The position numbers and the translations under genes were made by a program. Positions 7,438-16,030 of a stretch of 64,000 nucleotides of DNA are shown piece after piece (the first letter of the stretch is position 1; each line of letters opens with the position of its first letter). Location of the stretch: the NCBI GenBank assembly GCA_965226865.1, contig CBDDEH010000003.1, forward strand, positions 310,001 through 374,000. The letters run 5' to 3'. The notes under the pieces are model-generated. The model saw only the letters and a program-made list of their open reading frames with translations, did not search any database and was not told the DNA's origin. This DNA is from CBDDEH01 sp965226865. GTDB taxonomy: Bacteria > Chloroflexota > Dehalococcoidia > Lucifugimonadales > JAGWBF01.

Positions 7438-8610
7438 CTACTTGATGACGCCTTTTTCGGCGAGGGTTTCCATTTCCTGAGGCGTTAAACCCAGTAGGTC
7501 TACGAACACCTCGTGATTGTCTTGCCCCAGATTGTGTGCTCCCGTGGTTATCGATGGTCGGACCCCGTCGAACATCCAAGGCGCCTGGAACATGGTCGAC
7601 GAGCCGTTCGTCCCGGTATCCAGGGTCATGTAGTAGTTGCGCTCCTTGATATGTGGGTCTTCGAATATATCTTTGTTACTGAATGAAGGAGCCGCAGCCA
7701 CTCCCGCTTTTTGTAGGCTGTGCATCAGGGCGAAAGGCTCGTAATTGGCTGTCCAATCGTTAATAATCCGGTCCAGTTCTTCCTGGTGGTTCCATCTCTT
7801 GTAGGTGTCCATAAAGCGGGAATCAGAGACCATCTCTGACTTTCCCATGGCTTTACACAACGCCCGCCATTCTTTTTCCGTGGTCACCGCGATGGAGATC
7901 CAAGCGTCCTCGCCCTTGCACCGATACACCCCGTGGGGTGCCCAGGCGGCGTCTCGGTTCCCCATCTTAGGTGGTATTCTGCTGTTCACAAGATAGTCCA
8001 GGAAAGCTTCACCCGCCGCGAAGGAGCAAAGTTCGCGGATAGAGGCGTCGATATAGCAGCCTTTGCCTGTTATTTTCTTGCGTGCCAATGCGGCCTGAGC
8101 AATGAAGGCTCCGGCCGTTCCGGCCATATAGTCGACCATCAGGCGCAGCTCCGACGGGTTGCCGCCGTGGTATCCCGTCAGATTGGCCAGGCCGCCCAAG
8201 GCGGAGAATATGGGCGCGTATCCCGCGTAGTGAGAGTGAGGGCCCGAGGCTCCCAGGGCTGACACCTCCACCATAATGATGTCTTCTTTGACCTTCCGCA
8301 GTTCCTCGTAGCCCAAACCCAGCTTCTCCATGACGCCGGGCCGGAAGTTGTCCGTCACCAGATCGCTTTTAGCGACCAACTCTTTTGCCAGGTCTCGCCC
8401 TTCTGGTGTTTTCAGGTCGAGGCTTATACTTTTCTTGTGTACGTTTATCGGGAAGTCGATGTAATTTAGGGACCAGCCCTGGCCGCGTCCCTCGGTGCCG
8501 ATCTTTATTACCTCGGCTCCTCTAAAAGCGAGCAGTAAGGTGCCGTAGGGCCCGGCTCCCGCCCAGGTGAAATCGGCTATGCGTACGCCAGATAGCGGTG
8601 CGACGCTCAT
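7438..8610 (-). CDS. CaiB/BaiF-family CoA-transferase, subunit type with catalytic Asp (pair 2)
   Basis: 390 aa, last gene of the long minus-strand run. Seen: GVRIADFTWAGAGPYGTLLL at the N-terminus, VTDNFRPGVMEKLGLGYEEL, and LRLMVDYMAGTAGAF. The last block carries an Asp at the family's catalytic position, where an aspartyl-CoA thioester forms. It follows the paralogue at 8646-9890 with a 35-bp gap. It is more similar by eye to the protein encoded at 12231-13493 (shared blocks 'APHGVYRCKGE' / 'VPHGNYPCTGE' and 'FLDY..N') than to its direct neighbour, suggesting that two-gene modules were duplicated. Inference: active subunit of a heteromeric CoA-transferase. Acid substrate unknown. Confidence 0.92.
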   Translation of the reverse strand: MSVAPLSGVRIADFTWAGAGPYGTLLLAFRGAEVIKIGTEGRGQGWSLNYIDFPINVHKKSISLDLKTPEGRDLAKELVAKSDLVTDNFRPGVMEKLGLGYEELRKVKEDIIMVEVSALGASGPHSHYAGYAPIFSALGGLANLTGYHGGNPSELRLMVDYMAGTAGAFIAQAALARKKITGKGCYIDASIRELCSFAAGEAFLDYLVNSRIPPKMGNRDAAWAPHGVYRCKGEDAWISIAVTTEKEWRALCKAMGKSEMVSDSRFMDTYKRWNHQEELDRIINDWTANYEPFALMHSLQKAGVAAAPSFSNKDIFEDPHIKERNYYMTLDTGTNGSSTMFQAPWMFDGVRPSITTGAHNLGQDNHEVFVDLLGLTPQEMETLAEKGVIK

Positions 8611-8645
8611 GTATCCGCCTTATCCATCGACTTCCGGATTTACGC

Positions 8646-9890
8646 TCATATTATTCCCGTTTGCCTCAGCTTCACAAGCTCTTCTTTGCTGAAACCAAGG
8701 CGATCAGAGAAAATATCCGCGTTATGCTCTCCAAGGTGGGGCGGGGGACGCCTTAGCGACCAATCCATATCCGAGAGCTTCCAAGGCGCTGCGGGCATTG
8801 TTATCTGACCGATCTCTGGAATGGTTACTTCCTGAAAGAAGGAACGGGCCTGCTCGTGGGCGTCCTTCACGACCTCTTCCACGGTGTATACCGGGCCGCA
8901 GGCCACCCGCCGCGCCTGAAGCTCATGGTATATCTCTTCTTTAGGATGGTCCATCGCCCACTCCTGGAGTTTAGGCTCGATCTCCTCGCGATGGTCCAGC
9001 CTGCCCTTTCGAGTGGCGTATTCCTCTTTTAGCGCCCATTCGGGGTTGCCCATGAACTCCACGATTCCCTGCCACTGATGGTCCTGGTGGATGTTCGTCT
9101 GCCAGAAACCGTCCTTGCACTGGAGCATCCCCCCCAAGTAAGGCGGAATGCGGTTGTATCGATGCCACACGTGCCCTTCGTTGGGGTAGAGGGCGATATC
9201 GGAGCTATTAAGGTGCATCATCGCCTCTTGTTTAGAGACATCTACGTGGCCGCCCGTTCCGGTATCGAGGCGCTCCCAAAAGGCCGAGACCGTACCCGCA
9301 GCCGCGCTGATACCCACCTGGTACTCGCCTATATATCCGCCGGCCTTGATGGGTTCGCGGTCCCGGTATAGAGACGCCGCTAGCTGCCCCCCTGGCAGCA
9401 TGTAGCCGTCCCCTCCGGCATGGTATGCGTTGAGGTAATAGGATTTATAGTCCCTGTATGGACCAGTCCAACCGAATGGGGTGATGGTCGTCACTATCAA
9501 GCCGGGGTTCAACTCTTTCAAATGTTGGTAGTCCAGATGTAGTTCTTCCAGGTAGGCTGGGGGCTGATCTACGATAAATATGTCTGCTTGTTTGATCAGA
9601 TCCAGAAGGATGCGCTTTCCGGTTGGTCGCTCGATTTTCAGGGTTACTCCCAACTTGTTGGTGTTGAGGTAAAGGAAGAGCAGACTCCTATCAAGCCCAG
9701 GGTAATCCCTGGCGAATGGGCCGCGCCTTCGTGCTTCGTCACCCTCGGGCGGCTCCAGCTTGACGACTTCGGCACCCTGGTCGGCAAAGAGCTTGCCGCA
9801 GGATGGCCCGGCCACCATCGAGGCCCATTCCACGACTTTCACGCCGTTGAGAAGTTGAATGCCGGCGGAGGAATCTTTGGGCATGGTCAA
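8646..9890 (-). CDS. CaiB/BaiF-family CoA-transferase, divergent subunit lacking the catalytic Asp (pair 2)
   Basis: 414 aa. Seen: GVKVVEWASMVAGPSCGKLF, AEVVKLEPPEGDEARRRGPF, and ITPFGWTGPYRDYKSYYLNA. In the segment REPIKAGGYIGEYQVGIS, the position that is Asp in active family III transferases reads Glu. The start overlaps the stop of the upstream dehydratase gene by four bases. The closest relative in the window is 13493-14713 (shared RRRGPF and GPYRDY blocks). Inference: the non-acylated or structural half of a two-subunit transferase with the product of 7438-8610. Heteromeric family III transferases with unequal subunits are known from anaerobic aromatic degradation (BbsEF) and from the 3-hydroxypropionate cycle. 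Confidence 0.9.
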   Translation of the reverse strand: MTMPKDSSAGIQLLNGVKVVEWASMVAGPSCGKLFADQGAEVVKLEPPEGDEARRRGPFARDYPGLDRSLLFLYLNTNKLGVTLKIERPTGKRILLDLIKQADIFIVDQPPAYLEELHLDYQHLKELNPGLIVTTITPFGWTGPYRDYKSYYLNAYHAGGDGYMLPGGQLAASLYRDREPIKAGGYIGEYQVGISAAAGTVSAFWERLDTGTGGHVDVSKQEAMMHLNSSDIALYPNEGHVWHRYNRIPPYLGGMLQCKDGFWQTNIHQDHQWQGIVEFMGNPEWALKEEYATRKGRLDHREEIEPKLQEWAMDHPKEEIYHELQARRVACGPVYTVEEVVKDAHEQARSFFQEVTIPEIGQITMPAAPWKLSDMDWSLRRPPPHLGEHNADIFSDRLGFSKEELVKLRQTGII

Positions 9891-11044
9891 CTCAGTGGGC
9901 GGTCTGCGGTGAGGATTGGTGGCATGCCGTCCGGGTCTTTGGACACCAGCGAGACAGTAGCAGTCCCCGTGGCAGTAACTTCGCCACGCTGGTTTTCACA
10001 GCGCACGTTGAGATCAATCAGATTTTCTGGGCCGTTTCGGTACTTTTTGGTCACGTTGCCCTTGCACCAGGTGGAATCGCCATGTATGCAGGGGCGTGTC
10101 AGCCTTACGTCCAGGCGGCGAAGGAACGCCAGGTCACCCATCCAGTTGGTGACCAGGTCTTCCAGCCAGGCCACTCGTTGGAGACCAGCATCATGGGCTG
10201 ATGGGAACCCGAACTCCCGCGCTGGACCATCTTTCAGGAACGACGTGTCCCAGCTATCGGGCATTCCGGTCTGTGGGTCAATGTAGGCGTCGGCGGGATG
10301 GCGCCGCCAATGGTCCAAGAATGCCTTGAAGGTTAATGTCCCGCGGACCGTGCTGATAAAAAGGTTAATATCCTCGGTGGTCAATGGTCCTCTCATAAGT
10401 GGAGGTAGCTCTTCGTCCTCGGCTTGGGTCTCCCAGTAACGCGCCGACTCTCCATGGATGTACTCATCATCGTAAGCGCCGTACACCTTCTGGATCTCCT
10501 CCATTTGGTAATTGTATTTCTCTACGTTGGCATACTTGGCTCTTCTTTTGGCCTCGTTACGGGGAGTCCTGAAGACTCGTGGCGTGGCCCTGGCGACGAT
10601 CTGCCCGTACTGATTCCTGTACACGATGTCGCCTGTTTGAAGGACCATGTGTCCGCAGAACCCACCTTCTTTCTCCTCGATTCCGGTGATTTGAGCGGTT
10701 GCGGTGAAGGAGTCCCCTATGCGGATAGGGCGGAACCACTCCCATGTCAAACCGGCGTAAATGGCGTGTATGCCTGGCAGCTTTGGGTAAAGGATCGTGT
10801 CGTCGACGCAAAAAAGCCATGTCGGATGCGCGATTAACCCACCCAGATAAGTGCCCGAAGCGTAAGTTTCCTGGATGTACAGTGGATTACGGCTTCCAAT
10901 GTGCCTGCTATATTCAATAATGGCGTCTTTGGCCGCGACACTCTTTCGTGGCCGGGGGCGCCTAAGCTCTACGCCGACGATTTTTCGTGCCTCTTCTATA
11001 GCCTCATCGGTGAGCGAAGGATATGTGGTCCAAATTGTGGTCAT
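9887..11044 (-). CDS. MaoC/FAS1-like double-hotdog dehydratase (first of two)
   Basis: 385 aa, the size of fused double-hotdog enoyl-CoA hydratases that add or remove water from 3-hydroxyacyl-CoAs. Seen: N-terminal hotdog with YSRHIGSRNPLYIQETYASG and GGLIAHPTWLF; IGDSFTATAQITGIEEKEG; and a C-terminal half with RLDVRLTRPCIHGDSTWCKG. In the N-terminal block the hydratase motif GDxNPxH reads GSRNPLY, so both the Asp and the His of canonical R-hydratases are absent. The neighbouring paralogue at 11058 keeps the Asp. Four-base overlap with the CoA-transferase downstream. Inference: works on the CoA esters made by the flanking transferases, possibly as a complex with its paralogue. Confidence 0.85.
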   Translation of the reverse strand: MTTIWTTYPSLTDEAIEEARKIVGVELRRPRPRKSVAAKDAIIEYSRHIGSRNPLYIQETYASGTYLGGLIAHPTWLFCVDDTILYPKLPGIHAIYAGLTWEWFRPIRIGDSFTATAQITGIEEKEGGFCGHMVLQTGDIVYRNQYGQIVARATPRVFRTPRNEAKRRAKYANVEKYNYQMEEIQKVYGAYDDEYIHGESARYWETQAEDEELPPLMRGPLTTEDINLFISTVRGTLTFKAFLDHWRRHPADAYIDPQTGMPDSWDTSFLKDGPAREFGFPSAHDAGLQRVAWLEDLVTNWMGDLAFLRRLDVRLTRPCIHGDSTWCKGNVTKKYRNGPENLIDLNVRCENQRGEVTATGTATVSLVSKDPDGMPPILTADRPLS

Positions 11045-11057
11045 TCAGGTCTCCTGA

Positions 11058-12206
11058 TTAATCGGGTACGTAGAAATCCCGATCTTTAGAGGGAAGGACA
11101 GCTATAGCGCCACCAGGAGTGCTTACTTCGCCACGCTGGGTAATTATCTTTATCTCCATCTCCACCAGATGTTCTCCGCCGTCGATCCACTTCTTGGTTA
11201 CCTTGCCGTGAATCCAACTCGTGTCAGCTTCCACGTTGAAGAGGCGGAACTGATTCCAAACCCGCTTTATCCAGCCGTTGTCGCCAACCCAGTTGGTCAC
11301 CAGCGTGCTCATCCAGTGGGTGCGTTGGACGGCAACGTCGTAGATACCAGGTACGCCGATGTAACGGGCCAACTCGTCTTCCCAATGGCCGCGGTGGGGA
11401 TGGTCTGCTACTCCCGTTTCGCTCACTTCAGCGAATCCAGCCCGATTTCGGTACTCCTTCAGGTGGTAGAAATGGGCGCCCTCGGTAAGGCCCCCGGCTC
11501 CTCCATGGCGTCCCCCTGCGTAGACCTCCCGGAAGGCTATTTCATTTACCCGTAGCGGACCGCGCACGATGGTGGGGACATCGTCCCCCTCTTTCACGTC
11601 CTCCCAGTAGCGAGGTTTATCTCCGATCAGCTCCTCATTGTCGTAGGCGTCCCAGATCCTCTGTAATTCCTCGTCGGCGTACTTGGGTTTCTCCACGTCG
11701 GCATACTTACCGCGTTCTCGGGCCTGTTTACGTTCGACACGCAGGACCGGTCCGTGGCCTTTAGCGACGATTTCTCCGCGCTGGTTGAAGTACCATATGA
11801 TGACGTCTACCCAGATCATCCGACCGGCGAACTTACCCTCTTTCTCCTCCATTTTGTAGGGCCGGTACACGCAACTGATACGGTCTCCCGGACGAACAGA
11901 GCGGTAGAAGGTAATGTCGTTTCCGGAATGGAACTGGTGCACGCCGGGCAGGCCTCCTACCATGCCTGCTGTGTAGTGCTTTATCACGTCGGCCATCGCT
12001 GGTGGAGCGATTATCCCACCGTAACGGGTCTTCGTGGCGTAGTCGGAGTCAAGATAGAGAGGGTTGAAGTCGCCGTTGTCTACCGAGTAGTTGTAGATGG
12101 CGTCCTCGGTAACCTCAAGGAGGATGGGACCACCCTTATAATAGGCCCCCATCCGCTCTTGTAGCTTCGGGAGGGCCTCGTCTGTAATTTGTCCAATGGT
12201 AACCAT
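11058..12206 (-). CDS. MaoC/FAS1-like double-hotdog dehydratase (second of two)
   Basis: 382 aa, a paralogue of the preceding gene's product and separated from it by 13 bp. Seen: YSVDNGDFNPLYLDSDYATK and GGIIAPPAMADV in the N-terminal hotdog, RPGDRISCVYRPYKMEEKEG, the linker AYDNEELIGDKPRYWEDV, and a C-terminal hotdog with VEADTSWIHGKVTKKWIDGG. The catalytic Asp of the GDxNP motif is present; the usual His is Tyr (NPLYLD). Two-domain hydratases of this size include the mesaconyl-CoA hydratases of Chloroflexus. That is an analogy, not an assignment. The context of four CoA-transferases around the two hydratases argues for a dedicated acyl-CoA hydration/dehydration step. Confidence 0.87.
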   Translation of the reverse strand: MVTIGQITDEALPKLQERMGAYYKGGPILLEVTEDAIYNYSVDNGDFNPLYLDSDYATKTRYGGIIAPPAMADVIKHYTAGMVGGLPGVHQFHSGNDITFYRSVRPGDRISCVYRPYKMEEKEGKFAGRMIWVDVIIWYFNQRGEIVAKGHGPVLRVERKQARERGKYADVEKPKYADEELQRIWDAYDNEELIGDKPRYWEDVKEGDDVPTIVRGPLRVNEIAFREVYAGGRHGGAGGLTEGAHFYHLKEYRNRAGFAEVSETGVADHPHRGHWEDELARYIGVPGIYDVAVQRTHWMSTLVTNWVGDNGWIKRVWNQFRLFNVEADTSWIHGKVTKKWIDGGEHLVEMEIKIITQRGEVSTPGGAIAVLPSKDRDFYVPD

Positions 12207-12230
12207 GTTCCACTTCTCCTTGCGCCAGCT

Positions 12231-13493
12231 TTAGTGGAGCACTTGTTGTTCTGCCAACTTCTCCAAGTCCGCCTCGGGAACCCCTAATAGCTCGTTGAAA
12301 ACGTATTTGTTGTCCTGGCCGAGGATCGGGGCATGCCTGCGCACGTCACCTAGGCTCTCACTGAATTTCCAGGGTATGCCGGGAAGCCACATCACTCCTA
12401 TGCTTGGGTGGTCGTCCTCAACGTAGAACCTCTGGTCTGTCAGGTGCGGGTCGACGGACTGATCCTGGACGGTATAGCAGGGGAAAGCGCATACCCCGGC
12501 GCCTTGAAGCCTTTGTGTTAGTTCACCTGACTCCTGGCCTTTGGTCCAGGCAGAGATAATTTGGTCAAGCTCCTCCTGGTGCCTCCATCGGTCGATAGCT
12601 TCGCCAAACTTTTCTGACTGGCCCAACTCCGGTTTGTCAATGGCCCGACAAAGGGATTGCCATTCTTCTTCAGATCTAGTGGTGATGGAAATCCACCGAT
12701 TTTCTCCGGTGCAAGGGTAATTCCCGTGAGGTACAAAAACAGGGTGATTATTGCCCTGAGGCCCGGCGACTCTTCCGTTCATCTGGTAGTCGAGAAAGGG
12801 CTCCTCGAGCCCCGATGTGGTGCACTCCCACTCGGATACGTCGATGTACTGGCCTTGGCCTGTCCGGCGGCGGTGGTACAGAGCCACCATGATCGCCGCC
12901 GCGCCACGGAGGCTAGAGTTGGCATCTCCCCATGCGAATTGAGTGGCTCCCATAGGACTGTCTGGCGGGTATCCGATGAGGTTGGCCAGGCCGCTGATGG
13001 GGCCCAGGGTGTTGGCGTAGACCGGCACGCCTTTTAGTGGTCCGTACTGGCCGGCTCCCGATAGGGATGCGCATATGACGTCCGGCTTGATCTTCCGCAA
13101 CTGGTCGTAACCCAACCCGAGGCGGCTTAATACACCGACCGAGAAGTTGTCCGTCACTACGTCGCTCAACTTGATGAGGTCATGGATCAGTTCGATGCCC
13201 TTGGCCTCACGAATGTCCACGGTGATACTGCGTTTGTTCCTGTTTAAAGCATGGAACAGAGGCTGTAGCTCCGGCTGCAGGCCTTCGTCGCCCTTCATCG
13301 TGTCGTCGCCAATGATGGGCCTGCCCAATCGCGTCCCGTCTAGACGCTTGTGACTCTCGACCTTAATTACTTCCGCACCATAGTCTGCCAGTATTCGCGT
13401 CATTAGAGGGCCGGCATATACCCAGCAAAAGTCCACCACTCGGACTCCTGCCAAGGGATATACGTTTCTGTCGAGCTCTTGCAATTCGTCCAT
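12231..13493 (-). CDS. CaiB/BaiF-family CoA-transferase, subunit type with catalytic Asp (pair 1)
   Basis: 420 aa. Seen: GVRVVDFCWVYAGPLMTRIL, AEVIKVESHKRLDGTRLG, VTDNFSVGVLSRLGLGYDQL, and FAWGDANSSLRG. The last block has the Asp aligned with the family's acylated residue. The stop lies 24 bp before the dehydratase gene, and its ATG shares one base with the stop of the pair partner at 13493. Paired in the same order (divergent subunit first, Asp-bearing subunit second) as the downstream pair. Inference: active subunit of the first of two heteromeric CoA-transferases in this operon. Confidence 0.92.
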   Translation of the reverse strand: MDELQELDRNVYPLAGVRVVDFCWVYAGPLMTRILADYGAEVIKVESHKRLDGTRLGRPIIGDDTMKGDEGLQPELQPLFHALNRNKRSITVDIREAKGIELIHDLIKLSDVVTDNFSVGVLSRLGLGYDQLRKIKPDVICASLSGAGQYGPLKGVPVYANTLGPISGLANLIGYPPDSPMGATQFAWGDANSSLRGAAAIMVALYHRRRTGQGQYIDVSEWECTTSGLEEPFLDYQMNGRVAGPQGNNHPVFVPHGNYPCTGENRWISITTRSEEEWQSLCRAIDKPELGQSEKFGEAIDRWRHQEELDQIISAWTKGQESGELTQRLQGAGVCAFPCYTVQDQSVDPHLTDQRFYVEDDHPSIGVMWLPGIPWKFSESLGDVRRHAPILGQDNKYVFNELLGVPEADLEKLAEQQVLH

Positions 13494-14713
13494 CAGATAA
13501 TCCCAGATGTTCTCAAACGTTCGAGGTCTTCGAAGGGTATACCCAGGTTTTTGCCCAGCACGTCCGAGTTATGCTCCCCCAACATCGGCGCCCTACTTTT
13601 TATCGCTGGTGGGGTTTGGCTGAACTTGAACGGCGGCCCGGAGAAACGGAAGGTCCCGGCTCTCGGATGGGCGATTGGGACCCAAAAATCCCGTTCCCTC
13701 AGGTGGGGGACCTCCAGGAGTTCCTCAATGGTATAGGCGGGGGTGAGTGGAACATCCCGCTCGGTGCACATCTTAAACAGCTCCTCACGGGTATGCTGCC
13801 TCATCCAGCTAGTTAGCAGCGCGTCAACTTCATCGGGATATTCTTCGGTCATCGCACGGCGGTTCCTGTATCTTGGGTTCTCGGTCCATTCCGGAGTTCC
13901 CATAAGTTCCAGGAATCTGATCCATTGCTGAAGCTGATTGCACACCAGGCCCACGTACCCATCTTTGCAGGGAAGAAACACGTCGGGGTAAAGGAAGCTC
14001 CCATGATTGCCGTTTCTTAGGAAGCTGAGGCTGCGATATAGATACGTCGTAATGCCAACGGAATAAAGGGTGGCTATGGTATCCACCTCGGACACGTCAA
14101 CCTGCTGGCCACGCCCTGTCACGTCTCGTGCCAGAAGGGCCAGCATTGTCGCTGCAAATCCTCCAGCACCCGATTGGTAGGCCAGAAGATCGTAAGGCAT
14201 CGTCAGGGGTTCGCGGTCAGGATGGCCCTGCCCCATGGCCAGGCCGCTGGCAGCAGCCGCGTTTATATGGGTGGCCTGATAGTCTCTGTAGGGGCCGCTT
14301 CTTCCGAAAATACTAATCGAAGATACGATCAGCCTGGGATTAGCTTCCTTTAGATGGGCGTAATCCATCTGCCATTGCCCGATTACTTGCCCGGGGTAAT
14401 CCTCGACGAGTACGTCCGTTTGCTTCAGTAGCTCAAGCAATATCTCTTTACCGGTGGGTATACCGACGTCGAGCGTAATACCCCGCTTGCCAAGGTTGAC
14501 GGCCATGAAAAGTCCGCTGGCTTCGAGGTCTGGATTGTCCTTGGGAAATGGGCCTCTTCGCCTTAGTTCGTTGCCGTTCGGCGGTTCCACCTTGATGATA
14601 TCCGCGCCGAGCTCTCCCAACATGCGGGCGCACCAAGCTCCTTGAATATCAGAGCTTAGTTCGATGACACGGACGTCTCCGAGGGCCTGTGGAGAAGGGT
14701 TGGCGTTTGTCAT
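13493..14713 (-). CDS. CaiB/BaiF-family CoA-transferase, divergent subunit lacking the catalytic Asp (pair 1)
   Basis: 406 aa. Seen: DVRVIELSSDIQGAWCARML, ADIIKVEPPNGNELRRRGPF, IFGRSGPYRDYQATHINA, and REPLTMPYDLLAYQSGAGG. Aligned by eye with active members, the catalytic Asp position in the last block reads Ala; a nearby Asp sits three residues earlier. The C-terminus ends in LRTSGII like its relatives. The stop and the next start share a base. Inference: structural partner of the 12231-13493 protein. An 80-bp gap separates it from the SDR gene upstream, the largest gap inside this gene run. Confidence 0.9.
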   Translation of the reverse strand: MTNANPSPQALGDVRVIELSSDIQGAWCARMLGELGADIIKVEPPNGNELRRRGPFPKDNPDLEASGLFMAVNLGKRGITLDVGIPTGKEILLELLKQTDVLVEDYPGQVIGQWQMDYAHLKEANPRLIVSSISIFGRSGPYRDYQATHINAAAASGLAMGQGHPDREPLTMPYDLLAYQSGAGGFAATMLALLARDVTGRGQQVDVSEVDTIATLYSVGITTYLYRSLSFLRNGNHGSFLYPDVFLPCKDGYVGLVCNQLQQWIRFLELMGTPEWTENPRYRNRRAMTEEYPDEVDALLTSWMRQHTREELFKMCTERDVPLTPAYTIEELLEVPHLRERDFWVPIAHPRAGTFRFSGPPFKFSQTPPAIKSRAPMLGEHNSDVLGKNLGIPFEDLERLRTSGII

Positions 14714-14792
14714 ATTTGAATCTACGTAGTATTGCCTGGAAAAAAGGGGATGTCAAGCTGGATCGCAAGCTACACAGAGGCAGGGGAAAGCG

Positions 14793-15581
14793 CTATAGCA
14801 TCTCCTGGCCGCCATCTACGTACAGGACCTGCCCGGTTATAGCGGAAGCCCAGGGGGATGCCATGAACAGGACGGCATTCGCTATCTCCTGGGGTTTGAG
14901 CAGGCGTCCAAGCGGGATTCCAAGTCGGAACTCTTCCAAGTTGCCTTTTATGACGTTGTTTAGCTTACTCAAGTCGCCACCCAAGAAAGAACCCAGTGCC
15001 ATCTCGGTCTCTGTGGGTCCAGGTGCTACAGCGTTAACAGTGACTCCCTTGCTGGCGAATTCCAGCGCCATAACTCTGGTGAGCTGGGCAAGTGCGGCCT
15101 TAGAGGCCGAGTAAGCGGCCAGACTAAACCGTGGTATTCTCGTAGCCGTCGACGCGATGTTGATTATCCGTCCGCCATTTTTCATGGCCGGAACCGCCTG
15201 CTGGCAACAGAACAAAGGACCTTTAACGTTGACCCTGAAGTGCTCGTCCCAGTCGGCTTCCGGGATTTCCAGTAACTCTCCGCGTCTCAGCACCCCGGCG
15301 TTATTGACCTGAATATCCAACTGTCCGAAAGCGGAAACCGCAGTGTCTACGAGGTGTTTGGCACCCGCGCTGGTGCCTATATCGCCGGCCGCAGCTACGG
15401 CTTCACCACCGAAATCTTCGATCTCCTTTGTTACGTCATGTATCCCATCGGCGTTGAGGTCGTTCACCACTACTTTGGCCCCATGGCCGGCAAAGGTCAG
15501 AGCGATTGCTTTGCCAATACCTCGCTGAGCACCGGTGACAATCGCCACTTTTCCGTCGAGCAACGCTGACTCTTCAGGCAA
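14793..15581 (-). CDS. Short-chain dehydrogenase/reductase (SDR, classical)
   Basis: 262 aa. Seen: the cofactor motif TGAQRGIGKAIAL near residue 16, NNAG at QVNNAGVLRR, catalytic Ser in NIASTATRIPRFS, Tyr and Lys in LAAYSASKAAL (YxxxK), and a C-terminal YVDGGQEML. NAD(P)-dependent oxidoreductase of the FabG-like branch. The Asp after the second strand (VVNDLNAD) suggests preference for NAD. In this operon it could oxidise a 3-hydroxyacyl-CoA or alcohol intermediate. Substrate unknown. Confidence 0.92.
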   Translation of the reverse strand: MPEESALLDGKVAIVTGAQRGIGKAIALTFAGHGAKVVVNDLNADGIHDVTKEIEDFGGEAVAAAGDIGTSAGAKHLVDTAVSAFGQLDIQVNNAGVLRRGELLEIPEADWDEHFRVNVKGPLFCCQQAVPAMKNGGRIINIASTATRIPRFSLAAYSASKAALAQLTRVMALEFASKGVTVNAVAPGPTETEMALGSFLGGDLSKLNNVIKGNLEEFRLGIPLGRLLKPQEIANAVLFMASPWASAITGQVLYVDGGQEML

Positions 15582-15616
15582 ATCTTGCTCCTCGTGGGTA
15601 ATGGACTCGGTGAAGG

Positions 15617-16015
15617 CTAAGAATGATTTACGTGGGCGACGACCTCGATCTCTATGTCACCGACTCCCGGGGCAAGGTCGCCTGCCTTGATCGTGGTCCT
15701 AGCCGGACAATTGTCGGGATCGGGGTAATACTCATGCCATACTTCGTTGAACCCGATCCGGTCCTCGATATTCCTTAAATACACGGTTGCCTTGATGACA
15801 TTATCCAAACCGCTGTTGCTCGCTTCTAAAACGTCCTGCAAGGTCTGGAACACCCGCTTGGTCTGGGCCTTGATGTCTCCCTCGACGAGTATTCCTGTGG
15901 CAGGATCGCGGGCCACATGTCCTGACGTAAACACTAGATCACCGTGGCGGACGGCATGGGCAATATTAAAGATCGGTTTGGCGGCTCCCTTGGTGAAGAT
16001 TACCTCACGTTTCAT
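15617..16015 (-). CDS. RidA/YjgF-family enamine/imine deaminase
   Basis: 132 aa, full length. Seen: HGDLVFTSGHVARDPATG, ATVYLRNIEDRIGFNEVWHEYY, and CPARTTIKAGDLAPGVGDIEIEVVA. The last block carries the Arg and the Glu that bind and activate the substrate in RidA. Family knowledge: hydrolyses reactive 2-aminoacrylate or enamines to keto acids and ammonia; relatives act in pyrimidine, creatinine and other nitrogen catabolism. It sits directly downstream of hydantoinase/oxoprolinase subunits, where it plausibly clears an imine intermediate. Confidence 0.9.
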   Translation of the reverse strand: MKREVIFTKGAAKPIFNIAHAVRHGDLVFTSGHVARDPATGILVEGDIKAQTKRVFQTLQDVLEASNSGLDNVIKATVYLRNIEDRIGFNEVWHEYYPDPDNCPARTTIKAGDLAPGVGDIEIEVVAHVNHS

Positions 16016-16030
16016 ATCACTCCTTCGTTT

